Positions 1-9,562 of a DNA stretch of 64,000 nucleotides are shown here, in pieces. Source of the stretch: Roseinatronobacter monicus (GTDB taxonomy: Bacteria > Pseudomonadota > Alphaproteobacteria > Rhodobacterales > Rhodobacteraceae). Both the position numbers and the translations under genes were made by a program. Position 1 is the first letter of the stretch, and each line of letters opens with the position of its first letter. The DNA lies in the NCBI RefSeq assembly GCF_006716865.1, contig NZ_VFPT01000001.1:454001-518000 (forward strand). Direction: 5' to 3'. Below the pieces are notes generated by a model that saw only the letters and a list, made by a program, of their open reading frames with translations, had not been told where the DNA came from and made no database searches.

Positions 1-99
1 TGAAACTGGTTGCCTGACAAAAGTTTGTTGCGCTTCAAACGCCGTCAGGGACGAAGGTCTGCTGTGCGGGACTTTGTAGGCATTGCGTTTCCGGGTGCA

Positions 100-272
100 A
101 AGCCGCGCAGCGTCGGGCCGCGGTGCGGCGATCCGCAATTGAAGTTAAAGCACTTTATGCCAGCCACATCCGAGCAAGATCAGAGCGTTGTGCTGGTGGC
201 AGCCAAATCGCCGTGCCCGTGGGCGGCCCGGCGATGCGCGGCGGGCTGACGCCCTTGATTCCGCGCTTGGGG
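100..272 (+). repeat. Dispersed repeat copy A, inverted relative to copy B at 9361-9533
   Basis: About 173 bp that reappears as its reverse complement at 9361-9533. The ends and middle are nearly identical: the block from the first AAGCCGCGCAGCG, the segment around GCACTTTATGCCAGCC, and the last GGCTGACGCCCTTGATT. Two short patches (near 134-148 and 186-197) differ freely, and there is a one-base length difference. I estimate roughly 85% identity by eye. It holds no convincing coding frame. It lies downstream of xylA; 1-99 and 273-365 show nothing recognisable. Confidence 0.85.
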
Positions 273-365
273 ACAGTCCGCAAATGCGCTCAAATCCGAC
301 TTTGGGTTTCTTGTGTCAGGTGACGAATGCCAAACCTGCCACTATGCCGCAACGGCCCTACAGCG

Positions 366-398
366 CCCTGTTCCCAGCTTTGACCGCCGGAAACAGGG
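366..398 (-). terminator. Stem-loop downstream of xylA
   Basis: CCCTGTT (366-372) pairs with AACAGGG (392-398). The stem can extend through CC/GG with one bulge. It begins 18 bases past the xylA stop and could end the xyl operon transcript. There is no clear U-run, so it may be a factor-dependent or stabilising hairpin rather than a classical intrinsic terminator. Confidence 0.4.
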
Positions 399-415
399 GC
401 CGCGACCAGAACGAC

Positions 416-1717
416 TTACAGGTAGCGGTTGACCAGATTTTCCAGCTTCTCTTGTTTGCCGGAATGCGGTTGCGGGTTCAGGTCATTGGCCAGTACATCC
501 TTGGTGATGCTGGCCAGATCGCCATGCAGCATGGCCTGCGCTTCCGGCTTGTCCCAGCCAGCATAGCGGGTGGCGCGCGCGGCTTCCAGTTTGCCATCTT
601 CCAGCATGGCGGCTGCGGCCTTTAGCCCGCGGGCGCAGACGTCCATTGCACCTGCATGGGCAAGGATCAGGTCTTCGGCGTCCAGTGACTGGCGGCGCAG
701 TTTGGCGTCGAAATTCGTGCCGCCTGTGGTAAAGCCGCCCGCGCGCAGGATTTCGTAATAGGCCAGTGCGACCTCGGGCATATTGTTCGGGAACTGGTCG
801 GTGTCCCAGCCGGATTGATAATCGTTGCGGTTCATGTCGATGGAGCCGAACACCCCCAGCGACGAGGCCAGCGCGATTTCATGCTCGAAGCTGTGGCCTG
901 CCAGAATGGCATGGCCCTGCTCGATATTGACCTTTACTTCCTTCTCCAGCCCGAAGCGTTGCAAAAAGCCGAACACAGTTGCCACGTCGTAATCATACTG
1001 GTGTTTGGTGGGTTCCTGCGGCTTGGGTTCAATCAGGATCGCCCCTTTGAAGCCGATCTTATGCTTGTAATCCACCACCATCGACAAGAAGCGGCCCATA
1101 TGGTCCAGTTCTTTGTTCAGATCGGTGTTGAGCAGCGTCTCATAGCCTTCGCGCCCGCCCCACAGGACATAGTTTTCGCCGTTCAGGCGGTGGGTCGCAT
1201 CCATGCAGGTTTTGACCGTTGCGGCGGAGAAGGCGAACACATCGGGGTCGGGGTTGGTGGACGCACCCGACATATAGCGGCGATGGCTGAACAGATTGGC
1301 CGTGCCCCAGAGCAGCTTTGGCCCGCCTGCTTCCATCTTGGCGGCCAAGTAGTCGGTCATCTCTTCCAGATTGCGGGTATTCTCGGCGAAGCTGTCGCCT
1401 TCGGGGCGCATATCGGCGTCATGAAAGCAAAAGAAGGGGGCATTCAGGATGTGGAACATCTCGAACGCCACATCGGCCTTCAGCTTTGCATGTGCCATTG
1501 TGTCGCCGAACCACGGGCGCAGAAAGGTCTGGCCGCCGAACGGATCATTGCCGGGCCATGCGAAATTGTGCCAGTAGCAGACCGCAAAGCGCAGATGATC
1601 TTCCACCCGGCGGCCAAGGACAACTTCATCGGGGTTGTAGTGGCGAAATGCGAAATCGCTGTCACTGTCTGCGCCCTGATAGGTCAGTTGCGGGATGCCT
1701 GCGAAAAAATCGGTCAT
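416..1717 (-). CDS. xylA: Xylose isomerase
   Basis: Cytosolic enzyme converting D-xylose to D-xylulose, the first step of the isomerase route. The 433-residue length is usual for the long (class II) family. The N-terminal half shows the active-site stretch [15 protein letters not shown] and the metal/substrate region FCFHDAD. The family signature [17 protein letters not shown], with its metal-binding Glu, lies near residue 230. It is the last gene of the xyl operon, and its ATG overlaps the xylB stop by 4 bases (ATGA), which suggests translational coupling. A stem-loop follows the stop. Identification is secure; no truncation or missing motif was seen. Confidence 0.97.
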   Translation of the reverse strand: MTDFFAGIPQLTYQGADSDSDFAFRHYNPDEVVLGRRVEDHLRFAVCYWHNFAWPGNDPFGGQTFLRPWFGDTMAHAKLKADVAFEMFHILNAPFFCFHDADMRPEGDSFAENTRNLEEMTDYLAAKMEAGGPKLLWGTANLFSHRRYMSGASTNPDPDVFAFSAATVKTCMDATHRLNGENYVLWGGREGYETLLNTDLNKELDHMGRFLSMVVDYKHKIGFKGAILIEPKPQEPTKHQYDYDVATVFGFLQRFGLEKEVKVNIEQGHAILAGHSFEHEIALASSLGVFGSIDMNRNDYQSGWDTDQFPNNMPEVALAYYEILRAGGFTTGGTNFDAKLRRQSLDAEDLILAHAGAMDVCARGLKAAAAMLEDGKLEAARATRYAGWDKPEAQAMLHGDLASITKDVLANDLNPQPHSGKQEKLENLVNRYL

Positions 1718-3153
1718 GTCAGATCCTTGATTGCGGTTTGTGCCGCGCAGTAGCGGTTGTATGTGTCTGCATATGCAGCGGTCAGGGTGGGATCGGGGAT
1801 GATTTCGTGCGCGATGGGGGGCAGGGGCATCGCCTCAAGGCTGGCCCCCGTGGCGGCCATCAGCCCAAGGCGCGCCGCACCAAGGGCTGCGCCATGCTCG
1901 CCTGCTTCGGGCACGAGGATCGGAAGATCAAGGGCTGTGGCCAGCGCCGAAAGCCAATAATCCGAGCGCGCGCCCCCACCTGCGGCGATGAGCGTGTCGA
2001 GTTTGGTGCCGGTGGCCGCAAGGGCTTGCTGGCAATCTTTCAGTGCAAAGACCACGCCTTCCAGCACGGCGCGGGTTGCGGCAGCGCGGTCAGTGGCATG
2101 TTCCAGCCCGATGAAAGCGCCGCGAATGGCGGCGTCGTTCAAAGGCGTACGCTCGCCGCCCAAGTAGGGCAGGAACAGCGCGCGACCGGGGGCTTGCAGT
2201 GTGCCCAGATTAGCAGTCAGGTCGGCAGCACTGGCCCCTGCAATGTGGGAGAACCAGTTCAGCGCATCTGTCGCAGCAAGGATCACGCCCATCTGGTGCC
2301 ATGTGCCGGGCAGCGCGTGACAGAAGGTATGCACGGCGGTTTCGGGTGCGGGCGCGTAGCCGTCGGTGGCGGCAAACAACACGCCCGACGTGCCAAGGCT
2401 GACAAAACCTTGCCCCGCCCGCGCAACCCCCAGACCGATGGCCGTGGCGGCGTTGTCGCCTGCGCCGCCTGCGACGGGGATGCCGGGTTTAAGGCCGAAC
2501 TCGGCGCCAAGTGCTGCGCGCAAGCTGCCAGAAATGGCCGCGCCTTCGACCAGCGCGGGCATCTGGTCGCGCGTCATGCCCGTGGCCGCCAGCAGATCAT
2601 CCGACCAGTCACGCGCGCCGACATCCAGCCAGCTTGTGCCTGCGGCGTCGGACATTTCAGCCACATGCGCGCCGGTCAGCCACAGGCGCAGATAATCCTT
2701 TGGCAAAAGCACCTTGGCGGCGCGCGCGAATAATTCTGGTTCTTGCTCGGCCATCCAGACGAGTTTGGGCGCGGTAAAGCCCGGAAAGACGATATTGCCG
2801 CTGATCGCGCGAAAGCGCGGGTCTGCGTCCAGCCGTGCGGCCTGTGCGTGTGCGCGGGTGTCGTTCCACAGGATGCAAGGGCGCAAGACTTTGTCGGCGG
2901 CGTCCAGCACGGTTGCGCCGTGCATCTGGCCTGACAACCCGATGCCCGCAATCGCGGCCATGTCGATCTTGCCCGCCAGTTTGCGCAGCACGTCACTCGC
3001 CGCCGCCACCCAATCGGCGGGGTCTTGTTCCGACCAGCCGGGATGGGGGCGCGCCACCTGCAAGGGGGCGCTGGCCTCGGCCATCACTGCGCCAGAGGCG
3101 TCGATGACCAGCCCTTTCAGGCCAGAGGTGCCCAGATCAAGCCCTAGATACAT
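1714..3153 (-). CDS. xylB: Xylulokinase
   Basis: FGGY-family kinase that phosphorylates D-xylulose with ATP to xylulose 5-phosphate for the pentose phosphate pathway. The 479 residues match the family. The N-terminal phosphate-binding loop [16 protein letters not shown], the mid-protein [14 protein letters not shown] and the C-terminal adenosine-binding [10 protein letters not shown] are all visible. The start codon shares one base with the stop of the upstream ABC ATPase gene (TAATG), and the stop overlaps the xylA start. Position directly before xylA and behind a xylose-type ABC transporter separates it from other FGGY kinases such as glycerol or ribulose kinase. Confidence 0.95.
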   Translation of the reverse strand: MYLGLDLGTSGLKGLVIDASGAVMAEASAPLQVARPHPGWSEQDPADWVAAASDVLRKLAGKIDMAAIAGIGLSGQMHGATVLDAADKVLRPCILWNDTRAHAQAARLDADPRFRAISGNIVFPGFTAPKLVWMAEQEPELFARAAKVLLPKDYLRLWLTGAHVAEMSDAAGTSWLDVGARDWSDDLLAATGMTRDQMPALVEGAAISGSLRAALGAEFGLKPGIPVAGGAGDNAATAIGLGVARAGQGFVSLGTSGVLFAATDGYAPAPETAVHTFCHALPGTWHQMGVILAATDALNWFSHIAGASAADLTANLGTLQAPGRALFLPYLGGERTPLNDAAIRGAFIGLEHATDRAAATRAVLEGVVFALKDCQQALAATGTKLDTLIAAGGGARSDYWLSALATALDLPILVPEAGEHGAALGAARLGLMAATGASLEAMPLPPIAHEIIPDPTLTAAYADTYNRYCAAQTAIKDLT

Positions 3154-3899
3154 TACGCGGCCTTCTCTGCCTTCTTGCCCATGATAATCATGGACAGGAT
3201 GTCATCTTCGGTCACATCCTCGACGCGGTCTGTGCCCACAAGCTGGCCGTTTTTCATGACGCTGACACGGTCGCACAGCGCCATCATTTCGCGCGTGTCA
3301 TGGCTGATCAGGAAAATGCCAAGGCCTTGTGCCTTCAATTCCATAATCAGGTCGGCCACCATCTTGGTTTCATGCACGCCCAAAGCGGCGGTCGGTTCGT
3401 CCATGATCAGGATACGTGCGTTGAAATATACCGCGCGCGCAATCGCCACCGACTGACGTTGCCCGCCCGACAGCGCACTGACAGGATCGGCCACTTTCTT
3501 GAAGTTGGGGTTCAGCCGCGCCATGATTTTGCGCGTCTCGGATTCCATGCGGCTGTCATCCAGAAACCCGAACATGGTGCGCAATTCGCGCCCCAGAAAC
3601 AGATTGGCGGGCGCGGGCAGGTTATCGGCCAGCGCCAAGGTCTGGTGGATCGTCTCGATATTATGCGCGCGGGCATCGCGGGGGCTGTTGATGGTGACTT
3701 TCTCGCCATCAATCAGAATCTCGCCACTATCCGCACGGTAGGCCCCTGAAAGGATTTTGATCAGGGTGGATTTGCCGGCACCATTATGGCCCAGAAGCCC
3801 CACCACTTCGCCGGGATACAGGTCGATGGAGACGTCATCCACCGCCTGCACGCCGCCAAAAGCAATCGAGATATTGCGCATTTCTACAAGGGGTTGCAT
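3153..3899 (-). CDS. xylG: Sugar ABC transporter ATP-binding protein, single-domain XylG type
   Basis: Energises xylose import at the inner face of the membrane. It carries one ABC domain in 248 residues: Walker [10 protein letters not shown] near residue 37, signature [15 protein letters not shown] near 145 and Walker [13 protein letters not shown]. Enterobacterial XylG has two fused ABC domains and about twice this length. The single-domain form, as in FrcA-like alphaproteobacterial sugar transporters, would act as a homodimer. It starts 3 bases after the permease stop, and its stop shares one base with the xylB ATG. The substrate is inferred from the operon, since ATPases of this family are not diagnostic. 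Confidence 0.88.
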   Translation of the reverse strand: MQPLVEMRNISIAFGGVQAVDDVSIDLYPGEVVGLLGHNGAGKSTLIKILSGAYRADSGEILIDGEKVTINSPRDARAHNIETIHQTLALADNLPAPANLFLGRELRTMFGFLDDSRMESETRKIMARLNPNFKKVADPVSALSGGQRQSVAIARAVYFNARILIMDEPTAALGVHETKMVADLIMELKAQGLGIFLISHDTREMMALCDRVSVMKNGQLVGTDRVEDVTEDDILSMIIMGKKAEKAA

Positions 3900-3902
3900 G
3901 TC

Positions 3903-5219
3903 TTATCCTTTCCCGGTGCGGCGGCGGTAGATGATGTCGATCAGCACGGCCAGAACCAGCACGCTGCCCACAACGATGTTCTGCAAGGGCGCATCGACCC
4001 CCACCATCGCCATGCCGGATTGCAGCGATTGCATGATCAGCGCACCAAGGATCGCGCCATAGATCGTGCCGATCCCGCCTGCCAGCGCCGTGCCGCCGAT
4101 GACCGCAGCGGCGATGACGCGCAATTCGTCCAGCGTGCCGATATCGTTGGAATGGTTGGTCAATCGGGCCGAGGCCACGACCGCCGAGATGGCACAAAGC
4201 GCGCCCATGATCGCAAACACCTTGACCGTCAGCAGCCGGGTGTTGATGCCTGACAGTTCTGCGGCTTGAGGGTTGCCGCCGGTGGCAAAGATGTAGCGCC
4301 CCAGCCGCGTCTTGCGCGCCACAACCGTCATGACAACTGCCACGACAATCAGCAGCAGCACCGAGATGGGCAGGCCGTAAGCGGCGCTGTAACCTTCGGG
4401 CATCACCTCGCCACGCGCCTCGAACTGGCGGTTCAGGCGGGCGGCGGGAATTTGATAGGAATTCAGGACCGCAATGAAGCCCAAGATTGCACCTGCGATG
4501 ATCGCGCCCAGCGTGATTTCGGCCCACATGGGTTTTACAGGGAAATCATGGCGGATCTTGTCGCGGCGCTTCGCCCAGAGGGCCGCTATCGCGGCCAGCG
4601 TGGCTACAATCCCGATGACCCAGGACCAGAATTCGCCCAAGGTGCCGTTGATGCCGCCAAACATCTGGAAGGTGGAATCCAGCGGGCCGATGGTCTGGCC
4701 ATTGGTCAGATACCATGCCGTATTGCGCCAGACCAGCAACCCGCCCAAAGTGACAATAAAGGCCGGGATCATTAGATAACCGGACAAATACCCCTGAAAC
4801 GCCCCGATCAGCCCACCCGTCAGGATGCCTGCGCCAATCGCCAACCATGGTATCAGTGGGTGGCCCAGTGGCAGGCCCAGCAGTTGCGGCAGCCACGCGG
4901 TCTGCATCATGGCCATCACGGCCGAGCAGGTCGCCAGAAGCGCGCCCACGGACAGGTCAATGTGGCGCGTGACAATGACAAACACCATGCCAGTGGCCAT
5001 AATTGCCACGCTGACAGTCTGGATTGTCAGGTTGAATATGTTGCGCGGGGTCAGAAACCGCCCGTCGGTCAGGACGTTGAAAACCACCATCACCAAAATG
5101 AAAGCGCCGATCATGCCCATAAGGCGTGTGTCCAGTTCCAGCGTGTCGGTCAGCTTGGCGCGCGGGGCGGGACGTGCCTTTGTGGCGGGGGTGCTGGTTG
5201 TCGTGTTTTGGGTGCTCAT
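3903..5219 (-). CDS. xylH: Xylose ABC transporter permease
   Basis: Membrane subunit of the sugar importer (BPD_transp_2 family, about 10 hydrophobic segments). The chosen ATG (MSTQNTTTSTP...) gives 438 residues; an in-frame ATG at 5273 would add 18 residues without a ribosome-binding site or family support. After a polar Thr/Ala/Pro-rich head, hydrophobic helices begin near residue 35. There is a long charged loop around residues 210-285. The C-terminal half carries the conserved AAAVIGGTALAGGIGTIYGA segment typical of RbsC/XylH permeases. The gene follows xylF after a 102-base gap that holds a perfect hairpin, and lies 3 bases before xylG. Confidence 0.93.
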   Translation of the reverse strand: MSTQNTTTSTPATKARPAPRAKLTDTLELDTRLMGMIGAFILVMVVFNVLTDGRFLTPRNIFNLTIQTVSVAIMATGMVFVIVTRHIDLSVGALLATCSAVMAMMQTAWLPQLLGLPLGHPLIPWLAIGAGILTGGLIGAFQGYLSGYLMIPAFIVTLGGLLVWRNTAWYLTNGQTIGPLDSTFQMFGGINGTLGEFWSWVIGIVATLAAIAALWAKRRDKIRHDFPVKPMWAEITLGAIIAGAILGFIAVLNSYQIPAARLNRQFEARGEVMPEGYSAAYGLPISVLLLIVVAVVMTVVARKTRLGRYIFATGGNPQAAELSGINTRLLTVKVFAIMGALCAISAVVASARLTNHSNDIGTLDELRVIAAAVIGGTALAGGIGTIYGAILGALIMQSLQSGMAMVGVDAPLQNIVVGSVLVLAVLIDIIYRRRTGKG

Positions 5220-5277
5220 CTGTTCCGTCCTGTCAGGGAACCTGCGCTGCGTGGCATCTGCACGCACGCTCAAGACA

Positions 5278-5298
5278 GGGGCGGCACGGGGCCGCCCC
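5278..5298 (-). terminator. Intercistronic hairpin between xylF and xylH
   Basis: GGGGCGGC (5278-5285) and GCCGCCCC (5291-5298) form a perfect 8-bp GC stem with loop ACGGG. It sits 23 bases after the xylF stop and before xylH. On the minus strand no U-run follows. It most likely stabilises the xylF message or attenuates downstream genes, so that the binding protein is made in excess over the membrane subunits. Confidence 0.65.
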
Positions 5299-5321
5299 TT
5301 TTGTGGGATTTCAGCTTAGGA

Positions 5322-6347
5322 TCAGTCGCAGGGCGCGGGGCCGCCGCTGACACCCTGACACAGGGCTTCCTGTGTGATCCAGCCTGCATCGACAACAAGG
5401 CTGAGGTTGTCGCTGGTGATCGGCACTGGCTCTAGGAACATGGAAACCATCTCTGTTCCGGCGGGAGAGGTCCACATTTCGGCCCCCTCGATATCGGCCA
5501 TTGCAGTGCCGCCTGCCAGTTGCACAGCGATTTCCGCTGCGTTGCGGCCCAGATCACGGGCATCTTTCCAGACCGAAACAGTCTGTGTGCCAAGGGCGAT
5601 CCGGTTCAGCGCCGCATGGTCGCCATCCTGACCAGAGACAGGAATACCATCCATGCCTTGGGCGGTCAGGGCCGCAACCGCGCCGCCTGCTGTGCCGTCA
5701 TTCGAGGCGACGACCGCATCGACCATGTTGTCCTGTGCGGTCAGGATCTGTTCCATGTTGCGCTGGGCATTGGCGGGCAGCCATGCATCCGTATAGGCTT
5801 CGTCCACGATGGTGATATCGCCTGCGTCAATCGCGTCTTGCAGCACTTCCTGCTGGCCACCGCGCAGGAAATCCGCGTTCGGGTCAGTGGGCGAGCCCTT
5901 GATCATGACGTAATTGCCCGATGGCATCTGTTCTAACACAGCGCGCGCCTGCATCCGCCCGACTTCGACATTGTCGAAAGTCAGATAGAACGCGCGGTCA
6001 TCTTCGATCAGGCGGTCATAGGCGATGACAGGAATCCCCTCATCTGCGGCGGCCTGAACGGCGGGGCCAATCGCGGCGGCATCCTGCGCCAGAACGATCA
6101 GCGCATCGACGCCCTGTGAAATCAGGCTTTCAATATCTGACAGTTGCTTGGACGACGATGACTGCGCATCCGCAGACACATATGATGCGCCCGCTTCGTC
6201 GAGTGCGGCACGGATCGCGGCCTCGTCTGTCTGCCAGCGTTCTTCCTGAAAGTTTGACCAGCTGACGCCAATTGTCAGCGAATCAGCCCATGCGGCCGAG
6301 CTGAAGCCGATGGTGGCGGCCACAGCCGCTGTAAGAATCTTGTTCAT
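5322..6347 (-). CDS. xylF: Xylose-binding periplasmic protein
   Basis: Periplasmic binding protein (Peripla_BP_4, RbsB-like) that captures xylose for XylGH. The start at 6347 follows a strong AGGGAGGAA site; a longer in-frame opening to 6467 would overlap the operator and is rejected. The 341-residue product opens with a signal peptide, [21 protein letters not shown], and cleavage probably follows AWA. The mature protein starts with [18 protein letters not shown], and [12 protein letters not shown] and [12 protein letters not shown] are ligand-domain motifs seen in XylF proteins. First gene of the xyl operon and the one nearest the regulator and operator. Confidence 0.94.
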   Translation of the reverse strand: MNKILTAAVAATIGFSSAAWADSLTIGVSWSNFQEERWQTDEAAIRAALDEAGASYVSADAQSSSSKQLSDIESLISQGVDALIVLAQDAAAIGPAVQAAADEGIPVIAYDRLIEDDRAFYLTFDNVEVGRMQARAVLEQMPSGNYVMIKGSPTDPNADFLRGGQQEVLQDAIDAGDITIVDEAYTDAWLPANAQRNMEQILTAQDNMVDAVVASNDGTAGGAVAALTAQGMDGIPVSGQDGDHAALNRIALGTQTVSVWKDARDLGRNAAEIAVQLAGGTAMADIEGAEMWTSPAGTEMVSMFLEPVPITSDNLSLVVDAGWITQEALCQGVSGGPAPCD

Positions 6348-6425
6348 GTGTTCCTCCCTAGAACGAAATCGGGCCGAGTTTCTGATGATCGGCCGACAGT
6401 GAAAGCATGCCATATAATTTTCGGC

Positions 6426-6443
6426 TGTCAAATTAAATTTGAC
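6426..6443 (-). promoter_or_regulatory. Putative XylR operator overlapping the xylF -35 box
   Basis: GTCAAATTAAATTTGAC at 6427-6443 is a perfect palindrome with 8-base arms around a central A. Read on the minus strand, its right end plus one base gives TTGACA (6426-6431), a consensus -35 hexamer about 80 bases before xylF. Read on the plus strand, the other arm gives TTGACG facing xylR. The -10 boxes are weak by eye (for example CATGCT at 16 bases for xylF). Overlap with both -35 positions fits repression of xylF and autoregulation by the divergent ROK protein. The binding itself is inferred. Confidence 0.65.
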
Positions 6444-6564
6444 GATTCCATGCCTGAACTTTGCCAAAACGAGCAGTATTCAGGATTTTTTCTTGCATGA
6501 CCCGCGTTATTCTGGCTTATTTTGTTCAGAGCGCGAATTTAACTTGGGTGGGGAGGCCGGGGTC

Positions 6565-7866
6565 ATGATTGCGTCAGGGCTGGGCAGCACAGATCAAAGC
6601 AATGAGGGCGCACCTGCGGGCTGTGGCCCGTTGCTGAACAGTGTCGCACCGGCGCGCCCCTTGCGGCAAGTGTTGTTTGACCATGTGCGCGCCCAAGGCA
6701 GTACCACGCGCGCCGAAATGGGGCGCGCGCTGGGTGTCAGCGCAGCCTCGGTCAGCTCGGTGACAAGTGATCTTATTGCGGATGGGTTCCTGCGCGAAAG
6801 TCCGGTGGCGGCGCTGCCTGATCTGGACACGCCGCGCATCGGGCGCGGGCGGCCCCCGGTGGAATTGCAGGTCGCAGCCGAAGCGCATCATGTCATCGGC
6901 ATGAAGCTGGGCGATCTTCGCCATACGGCAGTGCTGAGCGATTTCGCAGGGCGGCGCATTGCCGAAACCAGTATGCCCACCCGCCCCAACCGCAAAAGTG
7001 CCGCGATCCTGATCGCCGAGGCGCGCGCGCTGATGGACCAGTTGTTGTCTGCACGCGGCATGAGCCGGCGCGATATAAGCTGTGTCGGGGTGGGCATGGC
7101 GGGCATGGTCGAATATGCAACCGGCGATGTCGCGTGGTCGCCAATGCTGGATGCGCCATCGACAGCATTGCGCGGGCAGTTTGAAACAGCCTTTGGTGTG
7201 CCGACATGGCTGGACAATGACGCCAATCTGCTGACGCTGGCGGAATTGTGGTTCGGCGGCGGGCGCAGCAAATCCGATTTCGCCGTGGTCACGATTGAAC
7301 ATGGTGTGGGCATGGGGCTGGTGTTGTTCAACCAACTGTATCGCGGCGCGCGCGGGGTGGGCATGGAGTTGGGGCATACCAAGGTGCAACTCGATGGGGC
7401 GCTGTGCCGCTGTGGCAAACGCGGCTGTCTGGAAGCCTATGTCGCCGATTACGCGCTTGCGCGCGAAGCGGCGACTGCGCTCGATCAGCATGAAAGCCTG
7501 TCCGAAAGTCCGCTTGTCTTGCTAGAGGCCCTGTTTGCCGAGGCGCGCGGCGGCAATGAGGCCGCGTTGTCGATCTTTCGCCGCGCAGGGCGCTATCTGG
7601 CGCTGGGCCTGTCGAATGTGGCGCAGATGTTCGACCCCGAGGTGATCATTCTGTCGGGCGGGCGTATGCAATATGACTACCTCTATGCGCGCGAGGTGCT
7701 CAGCGAGATGCAGGCCATGACCCTGACCGGTGCACGCCCGCCCGCGCGGGTGGAAATCCATGCATGGGGCGATCTGGTCTGGGCGCAGGGGGCGGTTGCG
7801 CTCGCACTCGGGGCGCTGACCGAGCAGCTGTTGGGCAACACCTCGGCGCGGGGCAGTGCCGCATGA
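6565..7866 (+). CDS. xylR: ROK-family transcriptional regulator of xylose genes
   Basis: Predicted sugar-responsive regulator, 433 residues from an ATG preceded by GGGGAGG. An in-frame ATG at 6439 lies inside the operator and is unlikely. An N-terminal winged helix-turn-helix spans residues about 30-90 (TTRAEMGRALGVSAASVSSV). A ROK domain follows, with the zinc-type cysteine cluster LCRCGKRGCLEAY and a glucokinase-like phosphate region. It is divergent from xylF with a shared 217-base intergenic region. This matches xylose repressors of the ROK class rather than the AraC-type XylR of enterobacteria. The stop overlaps the next gene's start (ATGA). Repressor versus activator role is not shown by the sequence. 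Confidence 0.88.
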   Translation: MIASGLGSTDQSNEGAPAGCGPLLNSVAPARPLRQVLFDHVRAQGSTTRAEMGRALGVSAASVSSVTSDLIADGFLRESPVAALPDLDTPRIGRGRPPVELQVAAEAHHVIGMKLGDLRHTAVLSDFAGRRIAETSMPTRPNRKSAAILIAEARALMDQLLSARGMSRRDISCVGVGMAGMVEYATGDVAWSPMLDAPSTALRGQFETAFGVPTWLDNDANLLTLAELWFGGGRSKSDFAVVTIEHGVGMGLVLFNQLYRGARGVGMELGHTKVQLDGALCRCGKRGCLEAYVADYALAREAATALDQHESLSESPLVLLEALFAEARGGNEAALSIFRRAGRYLALGLSNVAQMFDPEVIILSGGRMQYDYLYAREVLSEMQAMTLTGARPPARVEIHAWGDLVWAQGAVALALGALTEQLLGNTSARGSAA

Positions 7867-9353
7867 AGGCCGCACTTGCTGCATGTCTGATGGCGGCCAC
7901 GCCAGTCGTGGCGCAGATGCCCGCCTATCAGGATATGAGTGCGCACATTCCAACGCATCATTACGCGGGCGGGTGGGAACATTTCGTTGGCGGTGGTGTC
8001 GCGGCGCTGGATTGCAACGAGAATGGTCTGCCGGACCTGTTTCTGGCGGGGGGCGAGGGGCCATCGCTATTGCTGCGCAATCAGGGCGACATGCAGTTCG
8101 TGCCCCAAGAGGTGCCCTTGACCAGTGTTACCGGAGCCTATCCGCTGGATATGGATGGCGATGGTGTGCTGGACCTGTTCGTGCTGCGGGTCGGGCCGAA
8201 TGTTGTTCTGCGGGGCCTTGGCGATTGCGCATTTGAAGATGCGACCGAGGCGCTGGGCGTTGATCCGGGGCAGGGCTGGTCAACAGCCTTCACGGCATGG
8301 TGGGACGATAGGGCAGCGCGCCCGAGCCTGTTTGTCGGCAATTATGTCGATCTGGACGACCCGGAGGGGCCGTTTTTCGCCTGTGACGACAACCAGCTTT
8401 TGCGCTCTGCGGCGCAAGGCTATGCCTCATCCGCCATGACGCCCGGATTTTGCCCGCTCTCGGCGCTTGCTGCCCGCGATGCGCGGGGCCGCATGACTTT
8501 GCGCCTGTCCAATGACCGCCATTACTATGTGCGCGGCGGATACGAGCAGATGTGGGACATTGCCGATGCCCGCTATCTTGGGCCGGAAGATGGCTGGCAA
8601 GAGCAGATGCTCTGGGGCATGGGCATTGCCAGCCGCGACATTACCGGCAACGGGCTGGCGGATGTCTATTTGACCTCAATGGCCGATCAGATGCTGCAAC
8701 TGGCGCAAAGCGACGGCACCTACCGCACGGCCCCGTTCGAGATGGGCCATACCGCGCATCGCCCGTTTATGGGCGATGATGGTCGCCCCTCGACCGGATG
8801 GCACGCGCAATGGGGCGATGTGACGAATAACGGACGGGCCGATCTGTTCGTGGCCAAGGGCAATGTCGACCAGATGCCCGATCTGGCGATGTCGGACCCC
8901 AACAACCTGTTGCTGCAAGGCGCGGATGGGCAGTTTACCGAAGCAGCGCATCTGGCAGGGGTGGCTGACCCTGCGCGCTCTCGTGGGGCGGCGCTGGTGG
9001 ATTTGACCGGCGACGGGCGGCTGGATCTGGTGGTGGTCAACCGCCGCGCGCCCGCGCGCCTGTACCGCAATGTGACAGAAGATATGGGCAACTGGCTGGC
9101 GGTGGATTTGCGCATGGAGGGCGGCAACCGCTTTGCCATAGGTGCGCGGGTCCGGGTTGAAACGGCGCAGGGCGCGCAATGGCAGGAAGTGTCTGTGGGC
9201 GGTGGCCATGCGGGCGGGCAGGCGGGGTCGCTGCATTTCGGGCTGGGAGAGGCCGCGCAAGCCGTGATCGTCGTGGACTGGCCCGATGGACAGACAAGCC
9301 GTCGCAAGATTGAAGGCGTGAACCAGCGAGTTGTCCTGACGCCGGACAGTTAG
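7863..9353 (+). CDS. Secreted VCBS/FG-GAP repeat protein with ASPIC/UnbV domain (CRTAC1-like)
   Basis: Predicted exported beta-propeller protein of 496 residues. The start overlaps the xylR stop by 4 bases, and an in-frame upstream opening is ignored because MKAALAACLMAATPVVAQ is a clear signal peptide. Calcium-type repeat motifs recur: DCNENGLPDLF, DMDGDGVLDLF, DITGNGLADVY, DVTNNGRADLF and DLTGDGRLDLV. The last ~90 residues (from NWLAVDLRMEGG to the end) match the ASPIC/UnbV domain. Such proteins are often linked to cell-surface or carbohydrate interaction, but function is generally unknown. Translational coupling to a xylose regulator suggests co-expression, perhaps sensing or binding of plant-type polysaccharide; that is inference. 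Confidence 0.85.
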   Translation: MKAALAACLMAATPVVAQMPAYQDMSAHIPTHHYAGGWEHFVGGGVAALDCNENGLPDLFLAGGEGPSLLLRNQGDMQFVPQEVPLTSVTGAYPLDMDGDGVLDLFVLRVGPNVVLRGLGDCAFEDATEALGVDPGQGWSTAFTAWWDDRAARPSLFVGNYVDLDDPEGPFFACDDNQLLRSAAQGYASSAMTPGFCPLSALAARDARGRMTLRLSNDRHYYVRGGYEQMWDIADARYLGPEDGWQEQMLWGMGIASRDITGNGLADVYLTSMADQMLQLAQSDGTYRTAPFEMGHTAHRPFMGDDGRPSTGWHAQWGDVTNNGRADLFVAKGNVDQMPDLAMSDPNNLLLQGADGQFTEAAHLAGVADPARSRGAALVDLTGDGRLDLVVVNRRAPARLYRNVTEDMGNWLAVDLRMEGGNRFAIGARVRVETAQGAQWQEVSVGGGHAGGQAGSLHFGLGEAAQAVIVVDWPDGQTSRRKIEGVNQRVVLTPDS

Positions 9354-9360
9354 TGGTCGC

Positions 9361-9533
9361 CCCTCGCGCGCAGAATCAAGGGCGTCAGCCCGCCGCGCAT
9401 CGCCGGGCCGCCCCCAGGCACGGCGATTTGGCTGCCCCATGCGCGAAGCTCTGATCTTGCTCGGATTTGGCTGGCATAAAGTGCTATAAATCGATGGGGG
9501 ATCGCCGCACCGCGGCCCGACGCTGCGCGGCTT
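9361..9533 (-). repeat. Dispersed repeat copy B, inverted relative to copy A at 100-272
   Basis: Reverse complement of the element at 100-272. It occupies almost the whole gap between the VCBS gene and urtE, whose 3' ends converge. Strongest identity is in the outer parts (AAGCCGCGCAGCGTCGGGCC and GGGCTGACGCCCTTGATT on the minus strand) and in the middle; two short patches diverge. No coding frame is convincing. The pair brackets the complete xyl region. Confidence 0.85.
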
Positions 9534-9562
9534 GGTGCTTCAGGTCAACTTCCGCAAAGTGA

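Noticed and set aside
1..415. Short overlapping frames of 60-145 codons at the window start
   Set aside because: They arise from the GC-rich repeat; similar peptides recur at 9.4 kb only because the repeat recurs there.
815..2733. Long open frames on the plus strand (312 and 471 codons) across xylA and xylB
   Set aside because: They are antisense to two secure genes, share the GC-rich codon pattern mirrored, and show no family motif or ribosome site.
6439..6564. Longer N-terminus for the ROK regulator from ATG 6439
   Set aside because: The start lies inside the palindrome and has no Shine-Dalgarno; ATG 6565 has GGGGAGG and fits the usual start of the HTH.
6574..7491. 305-codon minus-strand frame opposite xylR
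   Set aside because: His/Gln/Arg-rich shadow of a well-supported plus-strand gene with no domain.
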